DNA of 64,000 bases from Sarcophilus harrisii (GCF_902635505.1 NC_045429.1:131306304-131370303), one strand, 5' to 3'. Shown: positions 43,816 through 56,929, numbered from the stretch's first letter. A program made the numbers and translations. Notes: generated by a model from the letters alone, not told the origin.

Positions 43816-45080
43816 TGGGGAGAAAAACTACAGCTTTTAATGCCATCCTCTTGCTTACATTCCATTTGAGGCTTTACAATGAGACTTCATAAATATGTTC
43901 AAGGCAGGACATCTAAAATACTATAGTTATAGTTGATAAATTGACTCAATGGGTGGAAGTTTTGCCTACTTCAAAAGCCACAGCTCTTGTTACTAAAATG
44001 CTGTTTAATGAAATTGTCTCCAGATATTATCCACCTGCCTATATCAATTCTAATAGAGAAATTCATTTTACTGACTGTCCTCTCCTAAGTTCCATTCTCC
44101 ATATCATCCTCAGTTCTGCTCAGGTTGTGCATATGAATAAGTAATTAGAGTACCTTATTGAAAAACTATTCTGAAACCCATTTGGAATAGCCTGATGTTT
44201 AGCCCTGTTCCATCAGAAGTAGACCAAGGAGTGAATGTCATATCTCCCCTATGAAATGCTTTTTGCATACCCTCCAATAAAATCAAAACCCTTTTCTTTA
44301 ATATACACTTCACTGCCTGGAGGGGATACTTCTTTATCCAGGAAGTTACAGCATAACAAACAGGAGCTGTGGTACAAACCAGGCCACTAGATTTCTTTCT
44401 CCACAAGCTCCAATCTGATGATGACTTCTGCATTAAGAATTTTCACTGGACCAGTGGAATCAACCCTTCCTGAAAGGAACCATTTTAAGTCCTGCTGACA
44501 ACTTCAACAGCCATAAAAATAGGAGAAAAGGACTTATGGATCTATTTATTGCTCACACGTAATATCTGTGCTGTTTTTTCCAGTCAATATTTTTAGGGGA
44601 TTCTTCTGAGTACTTTCTTAATAAGACCCTTAGATGTAAAGAAATCATTGTTGTCCTATTAGGTATGGGTGATTTTCAATATGTTAGCAGTTGTTAGTTT
44701 TGTGCTTTTATATTTTACAATGGCATTAGATGAATTAAAAACCTTTGGTTGTGTTTTTAATACTGTTACCTAATACTTGCCATGTATCTGCCCTTGTAAA
44801 GGAAAGGTAAAGGCAGCTTCCTTATTTCCTTTGCAACAGACAGAAACTGCCTGCTATTTAGTAGTTCTAACATTCTTACTGTTTTTCACCATGAAACAGG
44901 AATCAAGAAAAGCTATTTGGGGACACAGGCCTCCCTCGGCAAACATTCCAATGCTAATGGTAGCCTTAATGTCTCTGCTTTACACAGGTATCTACCTTAC
45001 AACTGTAAGACTAAAAAGGATGGAAGTCTTATTTGTAATTCTAACATAATATGCTAGGAACAAAATGATGGATCTCTTCC

Positions 45081-45101
45081 CCCCCCCCCCCCCCCCCCCC
45101 C
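45081..45101. repeat. C homopolymer of about 21 bases
   Basis: Pure C run inside the ERV1 env region. Likely length-variable and error-prone in sequencing. Confidence 0.9.
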
Positions 45102-45159
45102 ATAGCAACAACCGACAAAGGAAATACAGTTAAAAGTGTTACTGCAACCTATCCATAGA

Positions 45160-45555
45160 GATACAATTTTTTTATTATATTATTTTTCCAAATACACACA
45201 AAGATCATTTTCAACATTAACCTCACAAAACCTTGTGTTCTAAACTGTTCTCCCTCCCTATTCCCTATCCTCTCCCCAAGACAGAAAGTAATGCAATACA
45301 GATTAAAGACATGCAATTCTTCTAAATATATTTCCATATTTGTCATACTGTATAAGAAAAATCAGATTAAAATTGGGGGGAAAATTACAAGATATAAAAA
45401 ACCACAAGCAAACCAATAACAAAAGGGTGAAAATTTTATGCTTTGATCCACATTCAGGCTCCATAGTTCTTTCTCTGGAGATACAGATGGCACTTTTCCA
45501 TCTCATTGCTGAAAAGAGCCAAGTCCATCATAGTTGATGAGATGCAAAATTTTTT
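45160..45555 (-). mobile_element. L1 3' fragment, reverse, inside ERV1
   Basis: 'aacctcacaaaaccttgtgt', 'taaatatatttccatatttg', 'ctccatagttctttctctgg', 'aagagccaagtccatcatag'. 'agatacaattttttt' before and 'agatgcaaaattttttt' after look like a target duplication. Short frames on both strands are repeat-derived. Confidence 0.75.
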
Positions 45556-46126
45556 TAAGGAGGCAGCAGTCTGTGCATGAGAGGTACTGTTTCCTTTTGT
45601 CCCTGTATGACCTTCTACAGAGCTTGTTACATCCATGTCACAGTCCACACAAGAGCCAAATATTAATACTGCCTCACTAAAAAGCATGCATAAACAACTG
45701 CTTGGATATAATACAACCCTCAATTATGATACTAGTAATAATTTCCCTACAACTCTGACTGAAATTATGATCAGAAATTTGTCAGGTCCACATGCTTTGC
45801 ATAATCTGACTTAATGGATTTTCCTATGAAAATTCAACTACTAAATCTTTCACAATAATCCTGCCAATTTGACAATTGATTTTATTGCAGACAATGGAAG
45901 CAGAAAGCCTTTCTTTCTAGACTGACTTTTTGGGAAATTGGGAAAATATATTTCTCTGAATTTGATTTATAGAGTGTTTGCATCAATGGTGCCATAGATT
46001 TGGGTGGTCTAGGAATTTATTACTATCATAGGCATTTTATAGCTTTGGGATGAGCATGTTTCTGACCCAGCTAAAAGTGATGAGATCTCAAGCCAGATGC
46101 AGTTCTCCTTAAATATAATCAGATAA

Positions 46127-47107
46127 CCACTACACACCTGTCAGATTGGCTAAAATGACAGGAAAAAATAATGATGATTGTTGGAGGGGATGTGGGAAAA
46201 CTGGGACATTGATTCATTGTTGGTGGAGTTGTGAACGAATCCAACCATTCTGGAGAGTAGTTTGGAACTATGCTCAAAAAGTTATCAAACTGTGCATACC
46301 CTTTGATCCAGCAGTGTTACTACTGGGATTATATCCCAAAGAGATTATAAAGAAGGGAAAGGGACCTGTATGTGTACGAATGTTTGTGGCAGCCCTTTTT
46401 GTAGTGGCTAGAAACTGGAAACTGAATGGATGTCCATCAGTTGGAGAATGGCTGAATAAATTGTGGTATATGAAAATTATGGAATATTACTGTTCTGTAA
46501 GAAATGACCAACAGGATGATTTCAGAAAGGCCTGGAGAGACTTACACGAACTGATGCTGAGTGAAATGAGCAGGACCAGGAGATCATTATATACTTCAAC
46601 AACAATACTAGATGATGACCAGTTCTGATGGATCAGGCCATCCTCAGCAACGAGATCAACCAAATCATTTCTAATGGAGCAGTAATGAACTGAACTAGCT
46701 ATGCCCAGAAAAAGAACTCTGGGAGATGACTAAAAACCATTACATTGAATTCCCAATCCCTATATTTATGCACACCTGCATTTTTGATTTCCTTCACAAG
46801 CTAATTGTACAATAATTCAGAGTCTGATTCTTTTTGTACAGCAAAATAATGTTTTGGTCATGTATACTTATTGTGTATCTAAGTTATATTTTAATATATT
46901 TAACATCTACTGGTCATCCTGCCATTTAGGGGAGGGGGTGGGGGGGGGGTAAGAGGTGAAAAATTGGAACAAGAGGTTTGGCAATTGTTAATGCTGTAAA
47001 GTTACCCATGTATATATCCTGTAAATAAAAGGCTATTAAATAAAAAAAAGAAAAAAAAATTCAAAAGAAAAAAAAATAAAATGTTGATTATCTCCAAAAA
47101 AAAAAAA
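46127..47107 (+). mobile_element. Young L1 3' fragment with 16-bp target duplication and double A tail
   Basis: 'aaatataatcagataa' at 46111-46126 and 47108-47123 flank the insert. 46146-46628 is an open 160-codon ORF2 C-terminus with 'CWRGCGKTGTLIHCWWSC', followed by a complete 3' UTR. After the first A-rich tail (about 47041-47059) comes about 35 bases ending 'atgttgattatctcc', then a second A tail. That is the mark of a 3' transduction. Inserted in the ERV1 env region. Confidence 0.93.
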
Positions 47108-49703
47108 AAATATAATCAGATAATGAGGATTCTTTCATGATGAGTGAAGTGAACCTTGAAATTCTGACCTTAAAAATTAAAGAGGAGGAAGAGTGAAACT
47201 AGTGAGGCAGACTGAGGAAAATGAAATGCAAAGGAGCAAAAAGTGAAGTGCCCTGGCATTATACTTGTTACATAGGACTGCTTCTTTTGTTTTCCCCTAA
47301 GAATAATGGTTTTTGAAGCTATTTTTAAAAAGTTATCTGTTATTTAGGGAAAGGAAGAGAAACTAATATCATCAGGAGGAATCTCATCCCGCGCACAATG
47401 TTTTTAAATTCCATCGTATATGTTTGTGCCCCTAGAGAAGAGAAAAGGTCTCATTTGTGTTAGTGTCAGAGAGCCTTGAGGAATTTAGAGCTTTCTAACC
47501 ACACCCAGAACAGGAGTTGTTTGGTAGTTAAAATCTGCTTCCAAGAAGGAAAAATTTCTCTGGATCAACTATGACCAAATTCCCAAAGCCCACATGGGAT
47601 AGAAGATCCTCATTTACACACCCAAGAATGAGCAGGTTTTGAATAATCATATTATTGGAATACATGGTCAAATAAGTCAAAAAGTAAACACCATGCAAAT
47701 GTGATTGGAACACATGGGGATTGGATTTGTCAGCATATTCATAAGGATTGGGCCATTTGCCCCTTTTCATTGGCTCACTGTATCAGTGGTGATGGCTCCT
47801 GGGATACTACTAGATCTTCTTGTTCCCATGAGGATTTGGCCTCTTCGATATTTTAAGATGAAATTCCATATCTTGACTCAACCTGATTTAAGCTACAAAA
47901 CTAGACTTCCTCCACTGATAATAGCTCATCTTATGCCAAATTTTATTCTGTATAAAACAAATGCAAAATTACAATTTCTGGGATATTTGTGGGCAATTCA
48001 GTAAAGCATGATTTTTATCTTTACCATCCCTGATATTAATGTTTCCTCTTTTGTGCATGCATTGACTAAAAGGTTATATGACAATTACATTTCTTTTGCC
48101 ACTGTCACTTATAATAGGCATGACCTCACTAATGGAACTCTCAAAATCCCTGAACTCCATGGGGTCTGGTGACCACTGGACAATTTTTTATCTGTGCTGG
48201 TGTTGCCTTTTCTTCCCTTCTAACAGGATGATATAGAACTTGTGAGACAAGTTATTTGATCCCACCTGTGATTGTTAACTAATTACTCTACTGGACTGAT
48301 AGGAATAGAAACTAAGAATGTGGGAGCATGGCTGTATTGCCAGAAGTAAAATAATTTTTGAGCAAATAGCAATCCTATGGCAAAGCTAGGTCCTAAACAT
48401 CATTTTTTGTGGTTACTCATAGGTATGGCTGTGGTAATAAACTCTTATTAGGAACTTGTCTGTACATTAGAGAATCTTGCCCAAGATACCTCTGCTATTA
48501 TTCTACATATCACTGCTGCCATTTTAGGACTACAGGCAGAAATTGAGTTCTACCTTCACATGGCAAAGGAGAATCCCAAAGGGCTTTAAATATCCTGACT
48601 GCTGTGTGCTATTATTTATCAATACTGCTATTCCTATGGAAATAATTCAGATGTCAAGATGTCATTACTAACATACATGAACTTCAGAGAATTCTGAATG
48701 ACACTAGGCAGATAGTACAGCAGATTCATGTGCTTGCAAGTGGTGAAGAATGGTAGCACCTTTCATTCTGGCACTCTTGAATTGCCTCTCTCTTTCAAGG
48801 TGAAGTAATTTTTTTTGTGCTGATTCTTAAATGGGCCTTAACTATTTGGTGTACTATCATTTTTTCCTGGGTGTGCATTAATTGCTGTACATGTGCCTAT
48901 AGGATAGCTTTCAAATACGTATCCAAAGTTTGTCTTTGTTTCCTTTTCTCTCTAAAGTCATGAATAAATTATTCCTCAGCTTCTACTCCCTTAGTGATGG
49001 ACATCCCTCTATTCAAATGAGAAGCTGGATTTTCATTCGCACCTTCTGTAACTCTGAGAGATCAGATTGTATTTCAATCCCTCCTGATATTATATGGTTA
49101 AACTGGATCACTGGAAAAAAAAACTTTTTCTTCACTGACCCTTAAGTTCTCATTTTCTTTGTTACTGTAGGCTTTCACAGATGTTGCTTATTTGGCTGCT
49201 TATCCATTATGACTTTCTTGCCGAGGAAGGATTCCCCAGTGTATATGTTAGTCATGCCAGATGATGATCAAATCTGAGATCTAGCTCCTTCTTCTGTTCC
49301 ACCTGAAGCCTCAAATTACAATCAGAAAGCCCCTGTTGTTCCTCATGAACCATCCAGGCCTCCTTTTTCATTCCCTGATATGGCATTAAACATATATACT
49401 TTTTCCTGAAACATCACCTTTGTGCCTCAGTAAGGAGACTGAAGATTGAAGGAGGGGATGTAAGAAATAATTCATTTGGACCACTACTCTGTTCCAATCA
49501 GTATTAATCAATTTGATATGATTCCAGAGAAGTAGTGATTTTAAGTTATCTATATTAGGCCCAAGAACTATGAGCTGAAGATTTTAAGTTCACTAACTAT
49601 CTCAGGAATTTAATAGAGATCCTCCTCCCTTGTTTTTCCTTGTCATAGTGACCAAGCTCAGTGTGGCAGAAGTGACTCAATTATGTGGAAAGTCCTCCAA
49701 TTG

Positions 49704-52700
49704 TTTGTTTGTTTTTTTTTTTTTTTTTAATAGCCTTTAATTTACAGGATATATACATGGGTAACTTTACAGCATTAACAATTGCCAAACCTCTTGTTCC
49801 AATTTTTCACCTCTTACCCCCACCCTCCCTAAATGGCAGGATGACCAGTAGATGTTAAATATATTAAAATATAACTTAGATACACAATAAGTATACATGA
49901 CCAAAACATTATTTTGCTGTACAAAAAGAATCAGACTCTGAATTATTGTACAATTAGCTTGTGAAGGAAATCAAAGATGCAGGTGTGCATAAATATAGGG
50001 ACTGGAATTCAATGTAATGGTTTTAGTCATCTCCCAGAGTTCTTTTTCTGGGTATAGTTAGTTCAGTTCATTACTGCTCCATTAGAAATGATTTGGTTGA
50101 TCTTGTTGCTGAGGATGGCCTGATCCATCAGGACTAGTCATCATCTAGTATTGTTGTTGAAGTATATAATGATCTCCTGGTCCTGCTCATTTCACTCAGC
50201 ATCAGTTCGTGTAAGTCTCTCAGGCCTTTCTGAAATCATCCTGTTGGTCATTTCTTACAGAACAGTAATATTCCATAATTTTCATATACCACAATTTATT
50301 CAGCCATTCTCCAACTGATGGACATCCATTCAGTTTCAGTTTCTAGCCACTACAAAAGGGCTGCCACAAACATTCGTGACATACAGGTCCCTTTCCTTCT
50401 TTATAATCTCTTTGGGATATAATCCCAGTAGTAACACTGCTGGATCAAAGGGTATGCACAGTTTGATAACTTTTTGAGCATAGTTCCAAACTACTCTCCA
50501 AAATGGTTGGATTCGTTCACAACTCCACCAACAATGAATCAATGTCCCAGTTTTCCACATCCCTCCAACAATCATCATTATTTTTTCCTGTCATCTTAGC
50601 CAATCTGACAGGTGTGTAGTGGTATCTTAGAGTTGTCTTAATTTGCATTTCTCTGATTAATAATGACTTGGAGCATCTTTTCATATGACTAGAAATAGTT
50701 TCAATTTCTTCATCTGAGAATTGTCTGTTCATATCCTTTGACCATTTTTCAATTGGAGAATGGCTTGATTTTTATAAATTAGAGTTAATTCTCTATATAT
50801 TTTGGAAATGAGGCCTTTATCAGAACCTTTGACTGTAAAAATATTTTCCCAGTTTATTGCTTCCTTCTAATCTTGTCTGCATTAGTTTTGTTTGTACAAA
50901 ACTTTTCAGTTTGTATAATCGAAATTTTCTATTTTGTGATCAGTAATGATCTCTAGTTCTGCTTTGGTCATAAAACCTTCCCTTCCACAGGTCTGAGAGG
51001 TAAACTATCCTATGTTCCTCTAATTTATTAATAATTTCATTCTTTATGCCTAGGTCATGAACCCATTTTGACCTTATCTTGGTGTCTGGCGTTAAGTATG
51101 GATCAATGCCTAGTTTCTGCCATATTAGTTTCCAATTTTCCCAGCAATTTTTATCAAACAGTAAGTTCTTATCCCAAAAGCTGGGATCTTTGGGTTTTCA
51201 AAGACTAGGTTGCTATATTTGTTGACTGTTTTATCCCTTGAACCTAATCTATTCCACTGATCAACTAATCTATTCCTTAGCCAATACCAAATAGTTTTGG
51301 TAACTGCTGCTCTATAGTATAGTTTTAGATCTGGTACAGCTAAGCCACCATCATTTGATTTTTTTCATTAATTCCTTGAAATTCTTGACCTTTTGTTTTC
51401 CATATGAACTTTGTTGTTATTTTTTCTAGGTCATTAAAATAGTTTTTGGGAGTCTGATTGGTATAGCGCTAAATAAATAGATTAGTTTAGGTAATATTGT
51501 CATCTTTATTATATTTGCTGCCTATCCAAGAGCATTTAATATTTTTCAATTGGTTAGATCAGACTTAATTTGTGTGAAAAGTGGTCTGTAATTTTGCTCA
51601 TAAAGTTTCTGATTTTCCCTTGGCAGATAGATTCCTAAATATTTTATATTATCAGTAGTTACTTTAAATGGAATTTCTCTTTGTAACTCTGACTGTTGGA
51701 TTTTGTTAGTGATATATAAGAATGCTGATGATTTATGTGGGTTTATTTTATAACCAGCAACTTTGCTAAAGTTGTGGATTATTTCTAATAACTTTTAGCA
51801 GAATCTCTGGGGTTCTCTAAGTATACCATCATGTCATCGGCAAAGAGTGATAATTTGGCTTCCTCATTGCCTATTCTTATTCCTTTAATCTCTTTCTCAG
51901 CTCTTATTGCTATAGCTAGCGTTTCTAATACAATATTAAATAGTAACGGTGATAGTGGGCAACCTTGTTTCACTCAGATCTTATTGGGAATGGTTGCAGT
52001 TTGTCTCCATTACATATGATGCTTACTGATGGTTTTAAATAGATGCTGCTGATTATTTTAGGAAAAGTCCATTTATTCCTATACTCTCAAGTGTTTTTAA
52101 TAGGAATGGATGTTGGATTTTATCAAATGCTTTTTCTGCATCTATTGAGATGATCATATGGTTTTGTTAATTTGGTTATTGACATGGCCAATTATATTGA
52201 TAGTTTTCCTAATATTGAACCAGCCCTGCATTCCTGGTATAAATCCTACTTGATCATAGTGTATTATCTTGGAGATGATTTTCTGTAGTCTTTTGCTAAT
52301 ATCTTATTTAAGATTTTAGCATCAATATTCATTAGGGAGATTGGTCTATAATTTTCTTTCTCTGTTTTCAGCCTACCTGGTTTAGGTATCAGTACCATGT
52401 CTGTGTCATAGAAGGAATTTGGTAGGACTCCTTCATTCCCTATTTTATCAAATAATTTATATAGCATTAGGGCCAATTGTTCTTTAAATGTTTGGTAAAA
52501 TTCACATGTAAATCCATCTGGTCCTGGGATTTTTCTTAGGGAGTTGTTTAATTGCCTGTTCTATTTCTTTTTCTGAAATGGGACTATTCAAGCAATTTAC
52601 TTCTTCCTCTGTTAGTCTGGGAAGTCTGTATTTTTGGAGGTAGTCATCCATTTCACTTAGGTTATCAAATTTATTGGCATAAAGTTGAGCAAAATAACTC

Positions 52701-54202
52701 CTTATTATTTCTCTAATTTCCTCTTCATTGGTGGAAAGTTCTCCTTTTCATTTTTAAGACTACTAATTTCATTTTCTTCCTCCTTTTTCTAATCAGATTT
52801 ACCAAAGGCTTATCTATTTTATTGGCTTTTCATAGAACCAACTCTTAGTTTTATTAATTAGTTCAATAGTTTTTACTTTCAATATTTTAATTTCTCCTTT
52901 TAATTTTAGAATTTCCAATTTAGTATTTGATTGGGGGTTTTAATTTGGTCTTTTTAGTTTTTTAGTTGCAAGCCCAATTCATTAATCTTTTCTTTCTCTG
53001 TTTTATTCAAGTAAGCCTCTAAGGATATAAAATTCCTCTTATTACCGCTTTGGCTGCATCCCACAAATTTTGGTATGATGTTTCATCATTGTCATTATCT
53101 TGAGTGAAATTATTAATTGTATCTATAATTTGCTGCTTCACCCAATCATTCTTTAAGATGAGATTGTTTAGTTTCCAATTACTTTTTGGTCTATTTCCCC
53201 CTAACTTTTTGTTGAATGTAGTTTTATTGCATCATGATCTGCAAGAAAGCATTTACTATTTCTGCTTTCTTGCATTTAATTTTGAGGTCTTTATGTCCTA
53301 ATATATGGTCAATTTTTGAATAGGTTCCATGAACTGCTGAGAAGAAAGTATATTCCCTTCTATCTCCATTCAATTTTCTCCAAAGATCCAACATACCTAA
53401 TTTTTCTAATATTCTATTTACTTCTTTAATTTCTTTCTTATTTGTTTTGTGGTTTGATTTGTCTAATTCTGAGAGTGCAAGGTTGAGATCTCCTACTATT
53501 ACAGTTTTGTTGTCTATTTCTTCTTGCAACTCTCTTAACTTCTCCTTTAGGAAGTTGAGTGCCATACCACTTGGTGCATATATGTTTAATATTGATATTG
53601 CTTCGTTGTTTATGCTACCCTTTAGCAGGATGTAGTTACCTTCCTTATCTCTTTAATTAGATCAATTTTTACTTTTGCTTGATCTGAGATAAGGATGGCT
53701 ACCCTCTTTTTGACTTCACCTGAAGCATAATAGATTTTGCTCCAGCCTTTTACTTTTACTCATATGCATCCCCTGCTTTAAATGTGTTTCTTGTAAACAA
53801 CATATTGTAGGGTTCTGACTTTTGATCCAGTCTGCTATCTGCCTCCTCTTTATGGGGAGTTCATCCCATTTACATTTACGGTTAGAATTACTAAATCTGT
53901 ATTTCCTGCCATCCTAATAACCCCAGATTGTGCTTTACTTATTCTTGCCTCCAACCCTCTTTCCCCTTTTAAACTTATGTACCCCTCTTGTATCACGATA
54001 CTTATCCTCTTTATAATCCCTCCCCCCCCCTTTGAGTCTTTCCCCTTCCTTCCCTTATTACTCTTTTTCTTTTCCCTTTTCCTCTCCCCCGTTTTTAATG
54101 AGGCGAGAGAGAATTTTCTCTAAAACAAATGTCAATTATTTTTTCTCATCAGAGTTGGCTCAAAGAAAAAATAATTGACATTTGTTTTAGAGAAAATTCT
54201 CT
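49704..54202 (-). mobile_element. L1, 4.5 kb, reverse, ORF2 almost full length
   Basis: 'ctccaattg' at 49695-49703 and 54203-54211 is the target duplication. Reading the - strand: ORF2 endonuclease (53565-53224, with 'VIVGDLNLALSELDKS' and 'AVHGTYSKIDHILGH'), reverse transcriptase (52476-52264 '[20 protein letters not shown]'; 51973-51785 with catalytic 'FADDMMVYL'), C-terminal Cys/His part (50732-50336), then 3' UTR and A tail (T run 49712-49729). ORF1 and 5' UTR are missing. Several frameshifts separate these pieces, so ORF2 is inactive. It splits the ERV1 LTR and is therefore younger. Confidence 0.93.
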
Positions 54203-54205
54203 CTC
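54105..54205. repeat. Perfect 42-bp inverted repeat at the L1 5' junction
   Basis: 54105-54146 is the exact reverse complement of 54164-54205, with a 17-base spacer. The left arm continues the L1 body; the right arm is an inverted copy lying between L1 and the target duplication. This fits a fold-back or twin-priming event during 5' end attachment. Confidence 0.93.
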
Positions 54206-54656
54206 CAATTGGTTTTTATACCACTGGACCATTCTCTCTTGTCCAACACAAGGGAACGACTGTCTCATGACTGCTTAATGGAGATACCCTACGCTTCACC
54301 CAATCTGTGACAGCTTGCACCATCTCAAGCCTGTCCCAAGACCACCTAACTAGTGAAGAGATTCTTTGTTTCGCCTGACTTGTGATCCTGATGACATACT
54401 ATTTTGCTTATTTTAGCTTATGCATCATATGCTAATCAATGGAATTATCCTGTCTTTGGTATAGCTATTCTTATCCAGTGCCTAGATATCTAGCTTTATA
54501 AAAACAGGACCCTGGAAGGAGGAGGCATCTCAGATCATGAAAAAGATCCAAGATCAACTCCATTAAAGGGGGACCTTGGCCCCCTTAATAAAGTGCCACT
54601 GGCTCAGTGCTCTGCCTCAGTCTCTTATTGGAGGTTGAATAATTTTAATCCCCACA

Positions 54657-55435
54657 TCCTTAACACACTTTTAAATTTAATCTGCATTACTGATATTTTC
54701 TCCATGACTTTATTAAGCCTAGACGCAATAAAACAACAAATGAAGCCCTGATTTAAAGCATTTGCTCATTTCTACAGTTAAATAATAAAAGCTGACTGTA
54801 GCTCACCTCTCATTATAGGTACCATCATATGGTGCTTTGTGTGGTATTATATTTTTTTTGAAAAAGTGATAGTTTTCCTTCTACACATACAGACTTGTGG
54901 AATTAGAAAGTATCCTTGAAGTCACCTAATCCAACCTTATCATTTTACATTTAGGAAGACAAAGAGTTCATTTACTGACCAAGATAAAGCTTCCCAGACA
55001 GGTATCTTGGTTATGTTCTTGTTACTCTTTCAGCTACATTGATCTTTAGTAATCTAAATACCAAAGATGGAAGTACAGCTTTAGAGGGAATCTTTTGTTT
55101 TAGATCACGTTAAAGTAATAGCCCAACTATTTGAGAATAGCGAACTCTAAATCTGACAGTAATCTGTAATAGGAGAATTTAAAGTCCTCCTAATCATACG
55201 GATAGATAAAGGGGTGTGCTGGTGCCAGTTCAAATCCTGACAATATCTGAATTTTCAGTGTGAACATTTACACTTAGGATGCAAATGTTACAAACCAGGG
55301 TTTATGTTTAAGAGAGGGAGAGTTGGCATAAGATCAGTGGAGTGACCCCCCCCCCTAAGAATATGTGCCCTGCAGAACCATGGGACTTGGCTAAGACTAA
55401 TAGGGAACTCTCCTAGTAGAGACACCCTACCAAAA
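54657..55435. other. No gene; one THER/MIR fragment
   Basis: 54885-55005 ('cttgtggaattagaaagtat', 'cacctaatccaaccttatca') is a THER/MIR-like fragment. The remainder is unassigned. Confidence 0.45.
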
Positions 55436-55705
55436 GGGAGCTAGCCCAATGAGCAGTTTATTTAACATTTATTAAGCATGTACTTTGTGCCAAGAACTAT
55501 GCTAAGTGCTTAGGATAGAAATGCAAAAAGTGCCTTCCCTCAGGGTGATTCACCTTCTAATGGAAGAAACAGGTAAATAACTGAGGTACACAGAAAATAG
55601 AAACTAGATAAAAGGTAATCTCAGGAGGGAAGACATTAGCAGCTGGGAAGGTTGTAAAAGGTGTTAAGGAAGTAGAATTTGAGCTGAATCTCAATAAAAT
55701 TTCTA
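55436..55705 (+). repeat. MAR1-like repeat, long form
   Basis: 'tttaacatttattaagcatg', 'gtgccaagaactatgctaag', 'gtgattcaccttctaatgga', 'ggaagtagaatttgagctga'. The most complete copy of this repeat in the window. Family name uncertain. Confidence 0.6.
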
Positions 55706-55854
55706 AGATGCAAAGTATCAATATATTGTTCCTGAGTCGGTTCCATTCTGCCCAGATGTTTAAGGGTACAAGCTGTTTTCATATCAGATAGTCCTATCAT
55801 ATATGGATTACTCACAGATTTTTGTTAGCTTTGGCAAAAATCCCTTTTATTGCC

Positions 55855-56065
55855 ATGGAAAGAAACAGGCAATATGGAACAGTAGGAAAAGCACTGGATT
55901 TGCATACAGGAGATGTTTGAATCTTCAATTCTGCCGCTTAATTACCTGTGTGACACCTGGGCAAGTGACCTCACCAGTCAGAGCCTTCATTTCCTTATCT
56001 GTAAAACAGAGGGCTTAGACCATATGACCACTGTTCATTTCAACTCTAAAATCTTAAGTATGTGT
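55855..56065 (+). repeat. MIR-type SINE
   Basis: 'gcaatatggaacagtaggaa', 'ctgtgtgacacctgggcaag', 'catttccttatctgtaaaac', 'ggcttagaccatatgaccac'. Close to full-length MIR. Confidence 0.75.
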
Positions 56066-56929
56066 AAGGAGAGGATAATTTTGCAGGAAGAACAATCTCA
56101 GTTTCCATCCTGTTACCTCCGCTTTTACTAAGTGAAAATTGAGAGTAATGTGCCTAGATCAGGGTAAAATGCTAGTTGTCAGGGTCACGGTAGAAACTGA
56201 AAGAAATTTATTCTGCTTAGCACAAATATCAGAGTAGAGTGGGGAAGTTGCTTATTACAGGGAAACAAAGGAGTCTGAATGAAAGATTTGTCCTGGTAGA
56301 CTCTCATTATTCAGCGGGGAGAAGGGAGAGAAGGTACATATGACTTGCAAATAAAACTGCCAACGCCTTATGAAGCTGTCTGCTTTCCTCCCAGCGTGGT
56401 CCTCCCCTCCCTAGGAAGAAGAGAGTGCATTTTATATGCCACTCAAAAGAGAATCACCAAGTAACAATAGCAACTGCTCAGTGGAGAACCAAAAGAGGAG
56501 AATAGCCTAGAAGACATTGATTGGTAAAAGAGCAGATGATTTCAGCAGCCCTGCATGAAAGCAGCAAGCAGCAGCCTCAGAGGCAGAGGAGGGCTCCAGG
56601 TAGGATGCAGCCCAAATAGGAGAGGGACAGACTACATGTGTGTCCTTTTCCACTGACTAACTACATCGTAGGGGAAAGGACAGCTTTTCCTCATTACTTA
56701 TCTTACCATAATATTTAATTAAATACCTTTGCTTTGAGTTTATAGGTGTTTCCTTTGGTTCAGGAGTACTGGATAGGGGCCACATGAAGTGTGGCTTTAA
56801 CTACCCAGGAACTTAAATCATGCTTTGAATCTGGTATAGCTTTCATAAGCTGACACTGAGAAGTGCCCTGATATTTATATGGGCCTATACAATTCACCAA
56901 GTGTTTTTCTTGGGTTGTGTCCATTAACC
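56066..56929. other. No gene seen; mostly single-copy
   Basis: Contains 'gctccaggtaggatg' and other mixed-composition DNA. No conserved frame or named repeat was found. Confidence 0.4.

Larger units (their letters stand above)
43820..49458 (+). mobile_element. ERV1 (gamma-type) provirus, 3' half: pol end and env
   Basis: Fossil of a gamma-type endogenous retrovirus. 43941-44144 encodes an integrase core remnant ('LTQWVEVLP' is missing only its first residue in the frame, 'SSAQVVHMNK' at its end). 44150-44450 is the integrase C-terminal region. An env-like leader with a hydrophobic stretch lies at about 44840-45050. A transmembrane-subunit-like heptad region is at 48450-48550 and a membrane anchor near 48810-48900. 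A purine tract ('gaagattgaaggagggga', 49441-49458) abuts the LTR. gag, most of pol and the 5' LTR are absent. Many breaks, more than ten, so long dead. Two L1 pieces are inserted in it. Confidence 0.75.
49459..54656 (+). mobile_element. ERV1 3' LTR, split by a 4.5-kb L1
   Basis: LTR left part 49459-49703 starts 'tgtaagaaataattc' directly after the purine tract. Right part 54212-54656 holds a TATA-like 'gctttataaaaacagg' near 54494, AATAAA near 54590 and the end 'cccaca'. LTR length without the L1 is about 690 bp. No 5' LTR partner is in the window, so divergence-based dating is not possible here. Confidence 0.75.

Noticed and set aside
46146-46628. 160-codon frame with a Cys/His motif, possibly a small zinc protein
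   Set aside because: It is the C-terminus of L1 ORF2; the same frame recurs at 18088, 21055, 22509, 38385 and 39519 with L1 3' UTR behind it.
48930-49145. Possible independent small gene near the ERV1 3' end
   Set aside because: Within the ERV1 remnant between the membrane-anchor region and the purine tract; treated as part of the fossil.
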